From contig JBCCRM010000010.1 of NCBI GenBank assembly GCA_039513195.1, positions 1 through 64,000 of the forward strand: a DNA stretch of 64,000 bases. The letters run 5' to 3'. A model generated the notes under the pieces. That model saw only the letters and a list, made by a program, of their open reading frames with translations. It was not told the origin of the DNA and did no database searches. Source of the DNA: Thermohalobaculum sp039513195. Lineage in GTDB: Bacteria > Pseudomonadota > Alphaproteobacteria > Rhodobacterales > Rhodobacteraceae. The first letter of the stretch is position 1. Every line of letters begins with the position of its first letter. Below, in pieces: positions 52,145 to 60,911 of this stretch. The position numbers and the translations under genes were made by a program.

Positions 52145-53278
52145 ATGACCCTCATCACCTACGTGACCCGCGTGCATTTCGCAGACGGCATCGTGGAAGA
52201 CGCCCTGAAGGTCGAGCTGGAAGCTGGCGGGATCGCAAAGCCTTTGGTGATGACAGATGCGGGACTGTCGGAGACCGACCTGGTCGACCGCCTGAGCGCC
52301 GCCCTTCCCCAGGCACCTAGCCCGGTCTTCTACACCCGCAGTGCCGGAGACCCCACGGAGCGGGAGGCACGGGCCGCGGCGGCTGTTTTCAAGGCGGAGG
52401 GCTGCGACGGCCTCATCGCTTTCGGGGGTGGCTGCACCATCGACCTTGCCAAGGCCGCCCGGGTGCTGATCCGCCACAATCTGCCCCTCGCCCAGTTTTC
52501 GGCAGCCGAGGGGGGTGGCGGCCGGATCGGCAGACAACTCGTAACGCTAATCGCGGTGCCAACCACAGCGGGCTCTGGGTCGGAAGTGGGCCCGGATGCA
52601 GCAATCGTGATGGAGGATGGGCGCAAGCGAGCCCTGGTTTCGCGTCACTTGATCCCAACCTCGGCAATCTGCGATCCGACACTCACCGTTTCTATGCCCC
52701 GTGCAGTCACCGCTGGCACTGGGATGGACGCGCTGAGCCACTGCATCGAGACCTATCTCGCCGCCAGTTATAACCCGCCGGCCGACGGCATCGCATTGGA
52801 CGGCATGGGCCGTGCGGCGCGGTATCTGGAGCGCGCCTGCGACCGCGGGACCGATTTAGAAGCGCGGCGCGAGATGATGGCCGCCTCGTTGAATGGCGCG
52901 CTGGCATTTCAGAAAGGCCTCGGCGCCACCCATGCGATCAGCCACGCGCTCAGCGCTCTCCCGGGCTTTAGCCTTCACCACGGCACGGTGAACGCGATCC
53001 TGCTGCCGCATGTGCTGGCCTTTAACGCCCCGGCAGTCGGCGACCGGATGGATGCCGTGAAAGTCTCCCTCGGCGTCGCGAATGGGACCGATTTGCCCGA
53101 TGCAATCTCGAAGCTCGCGGCACGGATCTCGATCCCCAAGGGGCTCGGAGCCCTTGGTCTGACCGAGCGGGATATCGACCGCGCAGCCCCGATGGCAGAG
53201 GGAGAGCGGCACAATGGCACCAATCCCCGCAGGGCCAGGGCGGGCGACTATGCCCGAATGATGCGAGCGGCCCTGTGA
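52145..53278 (+). CDS. Iron-containing alcohol dehydrogenase
   Basis: The 377-aa protein is a group III Fe-ADH. It has FGGGCTIDLAKAARV for NAD(P) binding, VPTTAGSGSEVGPDA, and iron-ligand histidines in GATHAISHAL and FSLHHGTVNAILLPHVL. It would oxidise an alcohol derived from the imported substrate, or reduce an aldehyde, and the aldehyde dehydrogenase follows 13 bp later. The substrate is unknown. The ATG at 52145 has a weak upstream site (GGAGCC). Upstream extension of the frame runs into the hairpin and is not used. Confidence 0.87.
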   Translation: MTLITYVTRVHFADGIVEDALKVELEAGGIAKPLVMTDAGLSETDLVDRLSAALPQAPSPVFYTRSAGDPTEREARAAAAVFKAEGCDGLIAFGGGCTIDLAKAARVLIRHNLPLAQFSAAEGGGGRIGRQLVTLIAVPTTAGSGSEVGPDAAIVMEDGRKRALVSRHLIPTSAICDPTLTVSMPRAVTAGTGMDALSHCIETYLAASYNPPADGIALDGMGRAARYLERACDRGTDLEARREMMAASLNGALAFQKGLGATHAISHALSALPGFSLHHGTVNAILLPHVLAFNAPAVGDRMDAVKVSLGVANGTDLPDAISKLAARISIPKGLGALGLTERDIDRAAPMAEGERHNGTNPRRARAGDYARMMRAAL

Positions 53279-53291
53279 CCAGAACCGTCCC

Positions 53292-54722
53292 ATGAAGCCC
53301 CTGCTGATCGGCGGCCAGTGGGTCGAGACCGCCCGGGCCGTTCCCAACGTGAACCCCTCGAACACCGCCGACATCGTGGACCATTATGCCGAGGCGGGCG
53401 AGGCGGAGGTCGACCGCGCCGTCGCTGCGGCGGAGGGCGCAGCCCATGGCTGGGCACGCTCCGGCCTGCAGGAACGCCACGACATCCTCCAGGCCGCATC
53501 GGACGAGATTCTGGCGCGCCGTGAGGAGATCGGCCGCCTGCTGAGCCGGGAGGAAGGCAAGACCCTGCCGGAAGGCATCGCCGAGACGGTCCGTGCGGGC
53601 CAGATCTTCGGCTTTTTCGCGGGCGAGGCGTTGCGGCTTTCCGGCGAGGTCGTCCCATCAGTCCGGCCCGGGATCACCGTGGAGATAACGCGGGAGCCCG
53701 TGGGCATCGTAGGCTTGATCACGCCGTGGAACTTCCCGATCGCGATCCCGGCCTGGAAGCTCGCTCCGGCGCTCTGCCACGGCAACACGGTGCTGCTGAA
53801 ACCGGCCGAGTTGGTTCCAGGCTGCGCCTGGGTGTTGGCGGATATCCTCCAGCGCGCCGGCCTGCCGCCCGGGGTTCTCAACCTGGTAAACGGTCCCGGC
53901 CACGTGGTCGGCCAGCGGATGATTGACGCGCCACGGATCGACGCGATCAGCTTCACCGGATCGGTGGCGACTGGGCAGCGAGTGGCTGAGGCTTGTGCCC
54001 GCCATATGCGCCGCTGCCAGCTCGAGATGGGTGGCAAGAACCCGCTCGTGGTTCTGGATGACGCCGATCTGGACCTCGCCGTCGACTGCGCGATCAACGG
54101 CGCCTATTTCGCCACGGGGCAGCGCTGCACCGCGTCCTCTCGACTGATCGTGATGGAGGGGATCCACAGCCGGTTTGTCGAGGCCTGCGCCGAGCGGATC
54201 CGCGCTCTGGTCGTGGGCGACGCCCTGGCCGAGGGCACTGAGATCGGCCCGGTGGTCGACCAACGCCAACTCGACCAGGACCTCGCCTATGTCGAGACGG
54301 CGCGGAAGGAGGGTGGCAATCTGCGCATCGGCGGCGAAGTTCTCAGCCGCGCCACGCCCGGATTTTACATGCAACCGGCGCTTTTCACGGACACAACGCC
54401 GGGCATGCGCATCAACCGTGAGGAGGTGTTCGGCCCCGTCGCCTCGGTGATCCGCGTGCGCGACTACGAAGAGGCTCTGGCAGTCGCCAATGACACGCCC
54501 TTTGGCCTGACGGCCGGGATCTGCACGACGAGCCTAAAGCATGCGAGCCATTTCAAGCGCAAAGCTGACGCTGGGATGGTGATGGTCAATCTGCCGACCG
54601 CCGGCGTCGACTACCATGTGCCCTTTGGCGGGCGGAAGGCCTCTAGCTATGGCCCGCGGGAGCAGGGAAGCTACGCGAAGGAGTTCTACACGATGGTCAA
54701 GACGGCCTATACCCGGCCGTGA
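53292..54722 (+). CDS. NAD(P)-dependent aldehyde dehydrogenase
   Basis: The 476-aa protein is a canonical ALDH with ITPWNFPIAIPAWKLAPAL, FTGSVATGQRVAE, the general base in LEMGGKNPLVV and the catalytic Cys in ATGQRCTASS; NREEVFGPVASV and LPTAGVDYHVPFGG are further landmarks. The motif set is closest to semialdehyde-type (2-oxoglutarate semialdehyde or succinate semialdehyde) dehydrogenases, but this cannot be settled by eye. Together with the Fe-ADH it forms an alcohol-to-acid pair. Confidence 0.88.
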   Translation: MKPLLIGGQWVETARAVPNVNPSNTADIVDHYAEAGEAEVDRAVAAAEGAAHGWARSGLQERHDILQAASDEILARREEIGRLLSREEGKTLPEGIAETVRAGQIFGFFAGEALRLSGEVVPSVRPGITVEITREPVGIVGLITPWNFPIAIPAWKLAPALCHGNTVLLKPAELVPGCAWVLADILQRAGLPPGVLNLVNGPGHVVGQRMIDAPRIDAISFTGSVATGQRVAEACARHMRRCQLEMGGKNPLVVLDDADLDLAVDCAINGAYFATGQRCTASSRLIVMEGIHSRFVEACAERIRALVVGDALAEGTEIGPVVDQRQLDQDLAYVETARKEGGNLRIGGEVLSRATPGFYMQPALFTDTTPGMRINREEVFGPVASVIRVRDYEEALAVANDTPFGLTAGICTTSLKHASHFKRKADAGMVMVNLPTAGVDYHVPFGGRKASSYGPREQGSYAKEFYTMVKTAYTRP

Positions 54723-54768
54723 GGAACGCCGATCCATACCTTTCCGTCTGATCGCCCGCCACAATTTT

Positions 54769-54778
54769 ACAGATCTGT
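54769..54778. promoter_or_regulatory. Perfect palindrome ACAGATCTGT before AraC gene
   Basis: ACAGATCTGT is self-complementary, with TTACAGATCTGTTA around it, in a locally AT-richer stretch 76 bp before the AraC start. A candidate regulator site, though AraC proteins normally use direct half-sites. Confidence 0.4.
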
Positions 54779-54854
54779 TACGCGTGTCTTCCCTTCGGAG
54801 CCGAATCCCGCTTTTCTGCGACAAAATAAACCCGCAGCAGATGCGGAGGGGAGG

Positions 54855-55685
54855 ATGAGTAATGCCTTGGCCGTGCTTCACGGCGCCTTTGGGCGTGCCG
54901 CGCTCTACAATCTTGATCGTGCGATCACGATCCATGCCCATCGGGAAGGCCATCTGATCTTCTGGATCGACGGCAGCGCCGCGAGCGTTAGCGTCAACGA
55001 CTGCCCGGTCAACGTCGATGCCGGCTCTGCTGCGGCGGTTAGCCCGTGGGAACCGCATGACTTCTCCTTTTGCGGGAGCGATGCCGGCCTGTTCCTCGTG
55101 CTTTATCTCAAGCCCGTCTGGTTTCTGGAGGCGAGCCGCAATGCGAGCTTCGCGCTCAGCTTCGGCCGCCCGATGATCGAACTGAGCGGCTCCGTCCAGG
55201 CTTGGATTGCGAAGCTCACGGCGTTGTTGCTGGCCGGGGAGCCATCAGAGCGCTTCGATGGGTACCTTTTCGAACTGACCCGGGAGTGCCACGACCAATC
55301 CTGGCAGTGGGCACCCGACTCCGCACCGCTCCGAATCGCCGCGAATACCTACAAGGACTATCGAATCCGCAAAGCGATCACGGTCATGAACGACCGGTTC
55401 CGCGAAATGACCGATATGGACGACCTCGCGCGGGATGCAGGTCTCTCGCGGCCTCATTTTTTCAAGCTGTTCAAAAAGCAAATGGGCATCACGCCGAACC
55501 TTTACTTGAATACGCTGCGGTCGGAGGCGGCGATCGGCAACCTGATCCACACCAACAAGACCGTTACGGATATCAGCCATGAGCTGGGCTTCGCCTCGCA
55601 GGCGAGTTTCACCCGCTTCTTCACCTGCAATGTCGGCATCCCACCCAGCGACTACCGTCGCGTCGCACAAAGTGCCCTAATCTGA
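54855..55685 (+). CDS. AraC-family transcription regulator
   Basis: The 276-aa protein has an N-terminal cupin-like sensing domain (about 1-110; DAGSAAAVSPWEPHDFSF) and a C-terminal double helix-turn-helix (MDDLARDAGLSRPHFFKLFKKQMGITP and DISHELGFASQASFTRFF). Flanked by the ADH/ALDH genes and the Liv-type transporter genes, it is the probable regulator of the locus. GGAGG lies just before the ATG. Confidence 0.88.
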   Translation: MSNALAVLHGAFGRAALYNLDRAITIHAHREGHLIFWIDGSAASVSVNDCPVNVDAGSAAAVSPWEPHDFSFCGSDAGLFLVLYLKPVWFLEASRNASFALSFGRPMIELSGSVQAWIAKLTALLLAGEPSERFDGYLFELTRECHDQSWQWAPDSAPLRIAANTYKDYRIRKAITVMNDRFREMTDMDDLARDAGLSRPHFFKLFKKQMGITPNLYLNTLRSEAAIGNLIHTNKTVTDISHELGFASQASFTRFFTCNVGIPPSDYRRVAQSALI

Positions 55686-55706
55686 CACCGGGGCACCGCG
55701 CTTTTT
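55672..55706 (+). terminator. Probable terminator at the end of the AraC gene
   Basis: GTGCCC (55672) and GGGCAC (55691) pair across the stop codon, and TTTTT follows at 55702. It would separate the AraC message from the LivH operon. Confidence 0.4.
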
Positions 55707-55824
55707 GGCGATGATCCGCGATGCGGCGAGACTTTCGGGTATGGGGCCGAACGACGGTCACGCCTAGGATAATGCCAGGCGGTGGCCCCTCGGGGTGTGG
55801 CGAGGTCGCCGCCGGGGAGGAACA

Positions 55825-55884
55825 ATGACCGAAGACGGTCGGCCAAGCCTGAACGCCATGGCAGTGCCGGAGGCGGCGCGATGA
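55825..55884 (+). CDS. Possible 19-aa leader peptide overlapping LivH start
   Basis: A short frame, ATG at 55825 to TGA at 55884, encodes MTEDGRPSLNAMAVPEAAR. It has a strong GGGGAGG site four bases upstream, and its stop overlaps the LivH ATG (ATGA). The LivH start itself has a weaker site, so ribosomes may reach LivH through the leader. No run of regulatory codons (Leu, Ile, Val, Trp) is present. Confidence 0.45.
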   Translation: MTEDGRPSLNAMAVPEAAR

Positions 55885-56894
55885 GGCGCTTTGTCGACCG
55901 CAATCCGTTCTGGTCGTTGGTGATCCTGATCATCATCGCCGCCCTCGTCTGGGCCATCTTTGCGGTTTGGCCGAAATGGCTGGTAGAAATCGTTGGCCGG
56001 AAGAAGATCTTCCTTAATGCGCTGTTCAACGGCATTACATTGGGTGCCCTCTATTTCCTGGTTGCGAGCGGCTTCACCCTGATCTTTGGCCTGATGCGCA
56101 ATGTGAACCTGGCGCATGGCTCGCTCTATCTCTTCGGCGGTTATCTCGGCTACGAGATCGCGGAGGGCACCGGCTATTGGCTGCTCGCATTCCCGATCAC
56201 CTTTCTGATCGTCGCAGCCCTCGGCGTGCTGTTGCAGATCGTGGTGTTCCGAAGGATGGAGGGTCAGGACCTCCGCCAAACCCTTGTGACCATCGGCATC
56301 TCAATCGTTCTTGCGGATCTGATGCTGTGGATCTGGGGCGGCGATTTCTACCAGGTACTGCCGCCGGAGTGGCTGTCCGGCCCGGTCGAGACCTTCTTCG
56401 TCACCGGCGTTAAACGGCGGACGGCAGAGCTGATCTATTTGAAATACCCGCTGGTACGCCTGGCGATCCTGGCCGCCGCCATCGTGATCGGGGTCGGGAT
56501 GTGGCTCCTGTTGAACCGCACGCGGATCGGCATGCTGATCCGGGCGGGCGTCGACGACCGGGAGATGCTGACGGCGACCGGCGTCAACATCCAACTCGTC
56601 TTCGTCGGCGTGTTCGCCTTCGGCGCCGGGCTTGCGGGTGTCGCAGGTGTGGTCGGCGGCACCTTCCAATCCATGGCACCGGGCGAGGATACGCGCTTCC
56701 TCCTCGCCTCCCTGGTCGTGGTGATCGTGGGCGGCATGGGCTCGATCCCTGGGGCGGCGCTAGGGGCGCTTCTGATAGGGCTCGCCGAGCAATTCGGCTC
56801 CGTCTACATGCCCACCTATGCGGTGGTGCTGACGTTCCTGATCATGGTGCTGGTGCTGGCCTTCCGCCCGCAGGGCATCTTGGGGCAGGCTTGA
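55881..56894 (+). CDS. livH: LivH-type ABC permease
   Basis: The 337-aa inner-membrane protein has about eight to nine helices, including FLNALFNGITLGALYFLVAS and GLMRNVNLAHGSLYLFGGYL, the LivH signature at the membrane entry, and MGSIPGAALGALLIGLAEQF near the end. It pairs with LivM to form the pore for substrate from the protein at 50790. It has an N-terminal extension of about 45 residues with an extra helix. The stop is followed by the LivM ATG after one base. Confidence 0.88.
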   Translation: MRRFVDRNPFWSLVILIIIAALVWAIFAVWPKWLVEIVGRKKIFLNALFNGITLGALYFLVASGFTLIFGLMRNVNLAHGSLYLFGGYLGYEIAEGTGYWLLAFPITFLIVAALGVLLQIVVFRRMEGQDLRQTLVTIGISIVLADLMLWIWGGDFYQVLPPEWLSGPVETFFVTGVKRRTAELIYLKYPLVRLAILAAAIVIGVGMWLLLNRTRIGMLIRAGVDDREMLTATGVNIQLVFVGVFAFGAGLAGVAGVVGGTFQSMAPGEDTRFLLASLVVVIVGGMGSIPGAALGALLIGLAEQFGSVYMPTYAVVLTFLIMVLVLAFRPQGILGQA

Positions 56895-56895
56895 G

Positions 56896-57954
56896 ATGGC
56901 GGTGACCGACCTACCCCGCGGCCTCACGCAAGAGCGCCCCCGTGGCACCTGGGTCGAGCGGATCCCCGTCGCCTACTGGGTGGTCGGCGTCATCCTTGTC
57001 TTAATGCCACTGCTCGCCAACGACTTCATCCTCTACCAGGTGTTTGGATGGGCCTTCATCCTCGGCATGATCGCGCTCAGCCTGATGTTCCTCGCCGGCT
57101 ATGGCGGCATGGTCAGCCTGGTGCAGATGTCGGTGGCGGGCATGGCCGGCTATATGGTCGCGATCTTCGGGACGTCGGCCATCGACACAATCTCGCTCGG
57201 CTGGGCGTGGTACGTGGCGATCCCGGTCGCAATCCTGGTCGCGGTGATTTTCGGCACCCTCGCCGGCGCCTTGGCCGTGCGGACCGAGGGGATCTACACG
57301 ATCATGATCACCCTCGCGATCGCCTCGGCATTCTTCTACTTCACCCGGCAGAATTATATCATCTTCAATGGCTTCTCCGGTTTCAACGGGGTCCTGCCGC
57401 CGCAGCTTTTCGGCGTAGATTGGCGTGAGGCGGTGCCGTTCTACTACCTGACGCTGTTCTGGGCGTTTGTGGCCTATTGCGCGGTCCTCTATGTCAGCCG
57501 CGCGCCGTTCGGCCTGGCGCTTCAGGGGGTGCGCGACAATCCGCGGCGCATGCGGGCGCTCGGTTTCAATGTCACGGCGCACCGGATCGCTGCCTACAGC
57601 TTCGCCGCGGCGATCGCTGGTGTCGCGGGCATCCTCCTCACCTGGCAAAGCGCCCAGATCTCCCCCGGCACGGCGGGGGTGGGCCCGGTGATCGACATCC
57701 TGATCATCGCCGTGGTGGGCGGGCTGCGCCACCCTGTGGGCCCGTTCATCGGCGCGCTGATCTATGTGGTTCTGTCGACCTTCGCCATCGACATCCTGGT
57801 CGGGCTGGGTCTGGGTGCTGAGAGGTTCCGCCTGCTGATCGGGCTCGGTTTCCTGTTGATCGTGTTCTTCTCACCCGACGGAGTATTGGGGCTTTATCGC
57901 CAGTGGCGGGAGAGCCGCAGGCGGGACCCCCTCGCCGGTGGGGACGGGCCATGA
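56896..57954 (+). CDS. livM: LivM-type ABC permease
   Basis: The 352-aa polytopic protein has the LivM features GYGGMVSLVQMSVAGMAGYM, ALAVRTEGIYTIMITLAIA, LQGVRDNPRRMRALGFNV and VVGGLRHPVGPFIGALIY. It is the second permease subunit. The stop overlaps the LivG start (ATGA). Confidence 0.88.
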   Translation: MAVTDLPRGLTQERPRGTWVERIPVAYWVVGVILVLMPLLANDFILYQVFGWAFILGMIALSLMFLAGYGGMVSLVQMSVAGMAGYMVAIFGTSAIDTISLGWAWYVAIPVAILVAVIFGTLAGALAVRTEGIYTIMITLAIASAFFYFTRQNYIIFNGFSGFNGVLPPQLFGVDWREAVPFYYLTLFWAFVAYCAVLYVSRAPFGLALQGVRDNPRRMRALGFNVTAHRIAAYSFAAAIAGVAGILLTWQSAQISPGTAGVGPVIDILIIAVVGGLRHPVGPFIGALIYVVLSTFAIDILVGLGLGAERFRLLIGLGFLLIVFFSPDGVLGLYRQWRESRRRDPLAGGDGP

Positions 57955-58736
57955 ATACCTCCGTCGCTGACCGCCTGGCCGCCACCGGCACCGCCAATGC
58001 GTTGGAACTCCGCGGAGTGACCCGCATGTTCGGCGCGCTCGCGGCGCTGAGCGACATCAACCTGACCGTCAAACCGGGGGAGCGCCGGGCCGTACTCGGC
58101 TCCAACGGCGCCGGGAAGACCACGCTCTTCAACTGCATCACAGGCGATTTCCCGCCGACCTCCGGCACCATTCGACTGTTCGGCGAGGATGTGACCAGCT
58201 TCCCACCCTATGAGCGGATCCGGCGCGGGCTAAGGCGGACCTATCAGATCTCGCTGTTGTTCACTGGGCTGTCGGTGGTCGACAATGTCTATCTCGCCTG
58301 CCGGGGCGTCTCCCGCCACCGCTTCTCGCTGTTCCGCCCGCGCCGCGACGATGCGCTGATGGCCTCGGCGCTCGACCTGGTCGAGGCGGTTCACCTGACC
58401 GAGGCGCGAGAGACCATGGTCTCGGACCTCTCCTATGGCCAGCAGCGGCAGTTGGAGGTTGCGCTTGCCCTCGCCGGCGCGCCCCGCTTCGTGCTGTTCG
58501 ACGAGCCGGCCGCGGGTCTCAGCCCCACCGAGCGGCGGGAGCTTATCGAGATCCTCACCGGCCTCCCCTCTCATATGGGGTACATCATAATCGAGCATGA
58601 CATGGACGTCGCCCTCCGCGTCTCGGAGAGCGTGACGATGATGCATAACGGCCGGATCTTTAAGGAGGGCAAGCCCGCGGAGATCGAGAACGACCCAGAG
58701 GTGCAGGCGCTTTATCTCGGGGGCGGTGATGGCTGA
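57951..58736 (+). CDS. livG: LivG-type ABC ATPase
   Basis: The 261-aa ATPase has Walker A GSNGAGKTT, signature LSYGQQRQLEVAL and Walker B FVLFDEPAAGLS, with the LivG-type switch His in IIEHDMDVALRVSE. It drives import together with the LivF domain of the next product. The next start lies 8 nt inside this gene. Confidence 0.9.
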   Translation: MNTSVADRLAATGTANALELRGVTRMFGALAALSDINLTVKPGERRAVLGSNGAGKTTLFNCITGDFPPTSGTIRLFGEDVTSFPPYERIRRGLRRTYQISLLFTGLSVVDNVYLACRGVSRHRFSLFRPRRDDALMASALDLVEAVHLTEARETMVSDLSYGQQRQLEVALALAGAPRFVLFDEPAAGLSPTERRELIEILTGLPSHMGYIIIEHDMDVALRVSESVTMMHNGRIFKEGKPAEIENDPEVQALYLGGGDG

Positions 58737-60906
58737 AGCGCACGCGCCCACGCTCGAGATCCGCGGGCTCCATGTCTATTACGGCCACAGCCATGCTCTG
58801 CAGGGGGTGGATCTCGGCCTCGATCACGGCGTCCTTTCGGTGGTCGGGCGCAATGGCATGGGCAAGACGACGCTCTGCAAGGCGATCATGGGCCTGCAAC
58901 CGCCTGCGGGCGGCTCGGTCCGGTTCCGGGGCAAGAGCCTGATGGGCCTGAGCCCGGCACAGATCGCCCGCCTTGGCATCGGATACGTGCCCCAGGGCCG
59001 ACGGCTCTGGCGGTCCCTCACCGTCGACGAACACTTGCGCCTGGTAGCCCGCAGTGGCGGGCCCTGGACCATAGATCGCATCTACTCGACCTTTCCGCGC
59101 CTTGCGGAGCGCCGGCAAAACGGCGGCGCCCAGCTTTCGGGTGGCGAGCAGCAGATGCTTGCGATCTCCCGGGCGCTCCTGATGAACCCGACGCTGTTGG
59201 TGATGGACGAACCGACCGAGGGCTTGGCCCCGGTGATCGTTGACCAGGTCGCGGAGATGCTGATCCGCCTGGGTCAGGAAGGCCAGATCGATGTCCTGGT
59301 GATCGAGCAGAATATTGGCGTCGCGACCGCGGTCTCTGAACAGGTCGCGATCATGGTCAATGGTCGGATCAACCGAGTGATGGAGGCCGGTCTGCTCGCC
59401 ACCGACCGCGACCTGCAGCAGCGCCTGCTGGGTGTCGGACGGCACGGGCATGACGAGACCGACGAGGTGGGCGAGGACCCGGAGGCCACCGCAGATGACG
59501 CGCCGAAGAAGAACGGCGTCACCAAAATCTATGTCTCGAACCCCTCTCAACCGACCCGCTGGTCCCGCCCTGTGCCGGTTCGCATGATCGAGGCCGCGGC
59601 CCGCACTGTCACGCCTGTCGCAGCGGGCATCCCGGCAGCGGAGACGGTGCCCCAGGGGAGAGCGAGCGCCGAGACGACCGTCTTCGTCACCGGCACGCTC
59701 GACACCAAAGGGCCCGAGCTCCGCTATATGCGCGATATTGTGAAGGCCGCTGGGCTGCGAGTGCAGATGGTCGACCTCTCCACCTCGGGCAAACCATCCG
59801 GCGCCGAGGTGCCGCCCCATACGGTCGCCGCCTATCATCCACGTGGGGCCGCGGGCGTGTTCACCGGCGACCGTGGGACCTCGGTTGCCGCGATGACCGC
59901 TGCATTCGAACGTTGGATGCGACATCAGACCGGCGTGGCTGGCATTCTGTCGGCCGGAGGCTCCGGCGGCACAGCGCTGGTCACGCCCGCGATGCGCAGC
60001 CTGCCGGTGGGCGTCCCGAAGGTTATGATCTCGACCGTCGCCTCCGGCAATGTCGAGCGCTATGTCGGCCCCGCGGATATTCTGATGCTGCACTCTGTCG
60101 CCGATGTTCAGGGGCTGAACTCCATCACCCGCGAGGTGCTCGGCAACGGCGCCCAGGCGATGGTTGGGATGGTCAAGGCGCGGGCAGAGGCACGGCGCAA
60201 ACCGGCGGAGGCCGCGGGCAAGCCGGCCATCGGCCTCACGATGTTCGGCGTCACCACGCCCTGCGTGCAGCAGTTGGTCGCAGAGTTGGAGGACGACTAC
60301 GACTGCCTGGTCTTCCACGCCACCGGCACCGGCGGTCGGTCGATGGAGAAGCTGGTCGAGTCGGGCAAGCTCTCCGGTGTCATCGACATCACAACCACCG
60401 AGATTTGCGACATGGTCGCGGGCGGCGTCTTCGCGGCGGACGAGGACAGGCTCGGCGCCATGATCCGCGCGGGCATGCCCTATGTAGGCGCCTGCGGAGC
60501 GCTCGACATGGTCAATTTCGGCGCTCCCGACACGGTGCCTGAGCGCTATCGCAACCGGCTGTTCTATGAACACAACCCGCAGATCACACTGATGCGCACG
60601 ACGGTGGAGGAGAACCGCCGCATGGGCGCCTGGATCGGCGAGCGGCTGAACCTTATGGACGCGCCGGTGCGGTTCTTCCTGCCTGAAGGCGGCGTCTCCC
60701 TCCTCGACGCGCCACAGATGGCGTTCCATGACCCCGCCGCCGACGCAGCGCTGTTCGAGGCTTTGGAGAGCACAGTGCGCCAGACCACGGCCCGCCAGTT
60801 GATCCGCCTGCCGCAGAACGTGAACGACCCCGCCTTCTCCGCCGCTTTGGTGGCGGCCTTCAAAACACTCCACGGCGCTGGCAAGCGCCGGGCGACTGGG
60901 AGCTAA
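58729..60906 (+). CDS. LivF ATPase fused to Tm-1-like (UPF0261) domain
   Basis: The 725-aa protein contains an N-terminal LivF ATPase (about 1-235; Walker A GRNGMGKTT, signature LSGGEQQML, Walker B LLVMDEPTEGLAP), a Pro/Asp-rich linker (about 240-300), and a C-terminal Tm-1-like domain (about 305-715; VFVTGTLDTKGPELRYMRD, GILSAGGSGGTALVTPAMR, GMPYVGACGALDMVNFG). Tm-1-like proteins bind nucleotide through their N-terminal half and are commonly encoded beside PEP-hydrolase-family proteins, as here. The fusion ties a transporter motor to this domain. The ATG at 58729 is preferred over the adjacent GTG. Confidence 0.87.
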   Translation: MAEAHAPTLEIRGLHVYYGHSHALQGVDLGLDHGVLSVVGRNGMGKTTLCKAIMGLQPPAGGSVRFRGKSLMGLSPAQIARLGIGYVPQGRRLWRSLTVDEHLRLVARSGGPWTIDRIYSTFPRLAERRQNGGAQLSGGEQQMLAISRALLMNPTLLVMDEPTEGLAPVIVDQVAEMLIRLGQEGQIDVLVIEQNIGVATAVSEQVAIMVNGRINRVMEAGLLATDRDLQQRLLGVGRHGHDETDEVGEDPEATADDAPKKNGVTKIYVSNPSQPTRWSRPVPVRMIEAAARTVTPVAAGIPAAETVPQGRASAETTVFVTGTLDTKGPELRYMRDIVKAAGLRVQMVDLSTSGKPSGAEVPPHTVAAYHPRGAAGVFTGDRGTSVAAMTAAFERWMRHQTGVAGILSAGGSGGTALVTPAMRSLPVGVPKVMISTVASGNVERYVGPADILMLHSVADVQGLNSITREVLGNGAQAMVGMVKARAEARRKPAEAAGKPAIGLTMFGVTTPCVQQLVAELEDDYDCLVFHATGTGGRSMEKLVESGKLSGVIDITTTEICDMVAGGVFAADEDRLGAMIRAGMPYVGACGALDMVNFGAPDTVPERYRNRLFYEHNPQITLMRTTVEENRRMGAWIGERLNLMDAPVRFFLPEGGVSLLDAPQMAFHDPAADAALFEALESTVRQTTARQLIRLPQNVNDPAFSAALVAAFKTLHGAGKRRATGS

Positions 60907-60911
60907 GCCTC

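Noticed and set aside
58660..60873. 737-aa open frame on the minus strand
   Set aside because: Antisense shadow of the LivF-Tm-1 fusion; His/Arg/Gly-rich, without recognisable fold.
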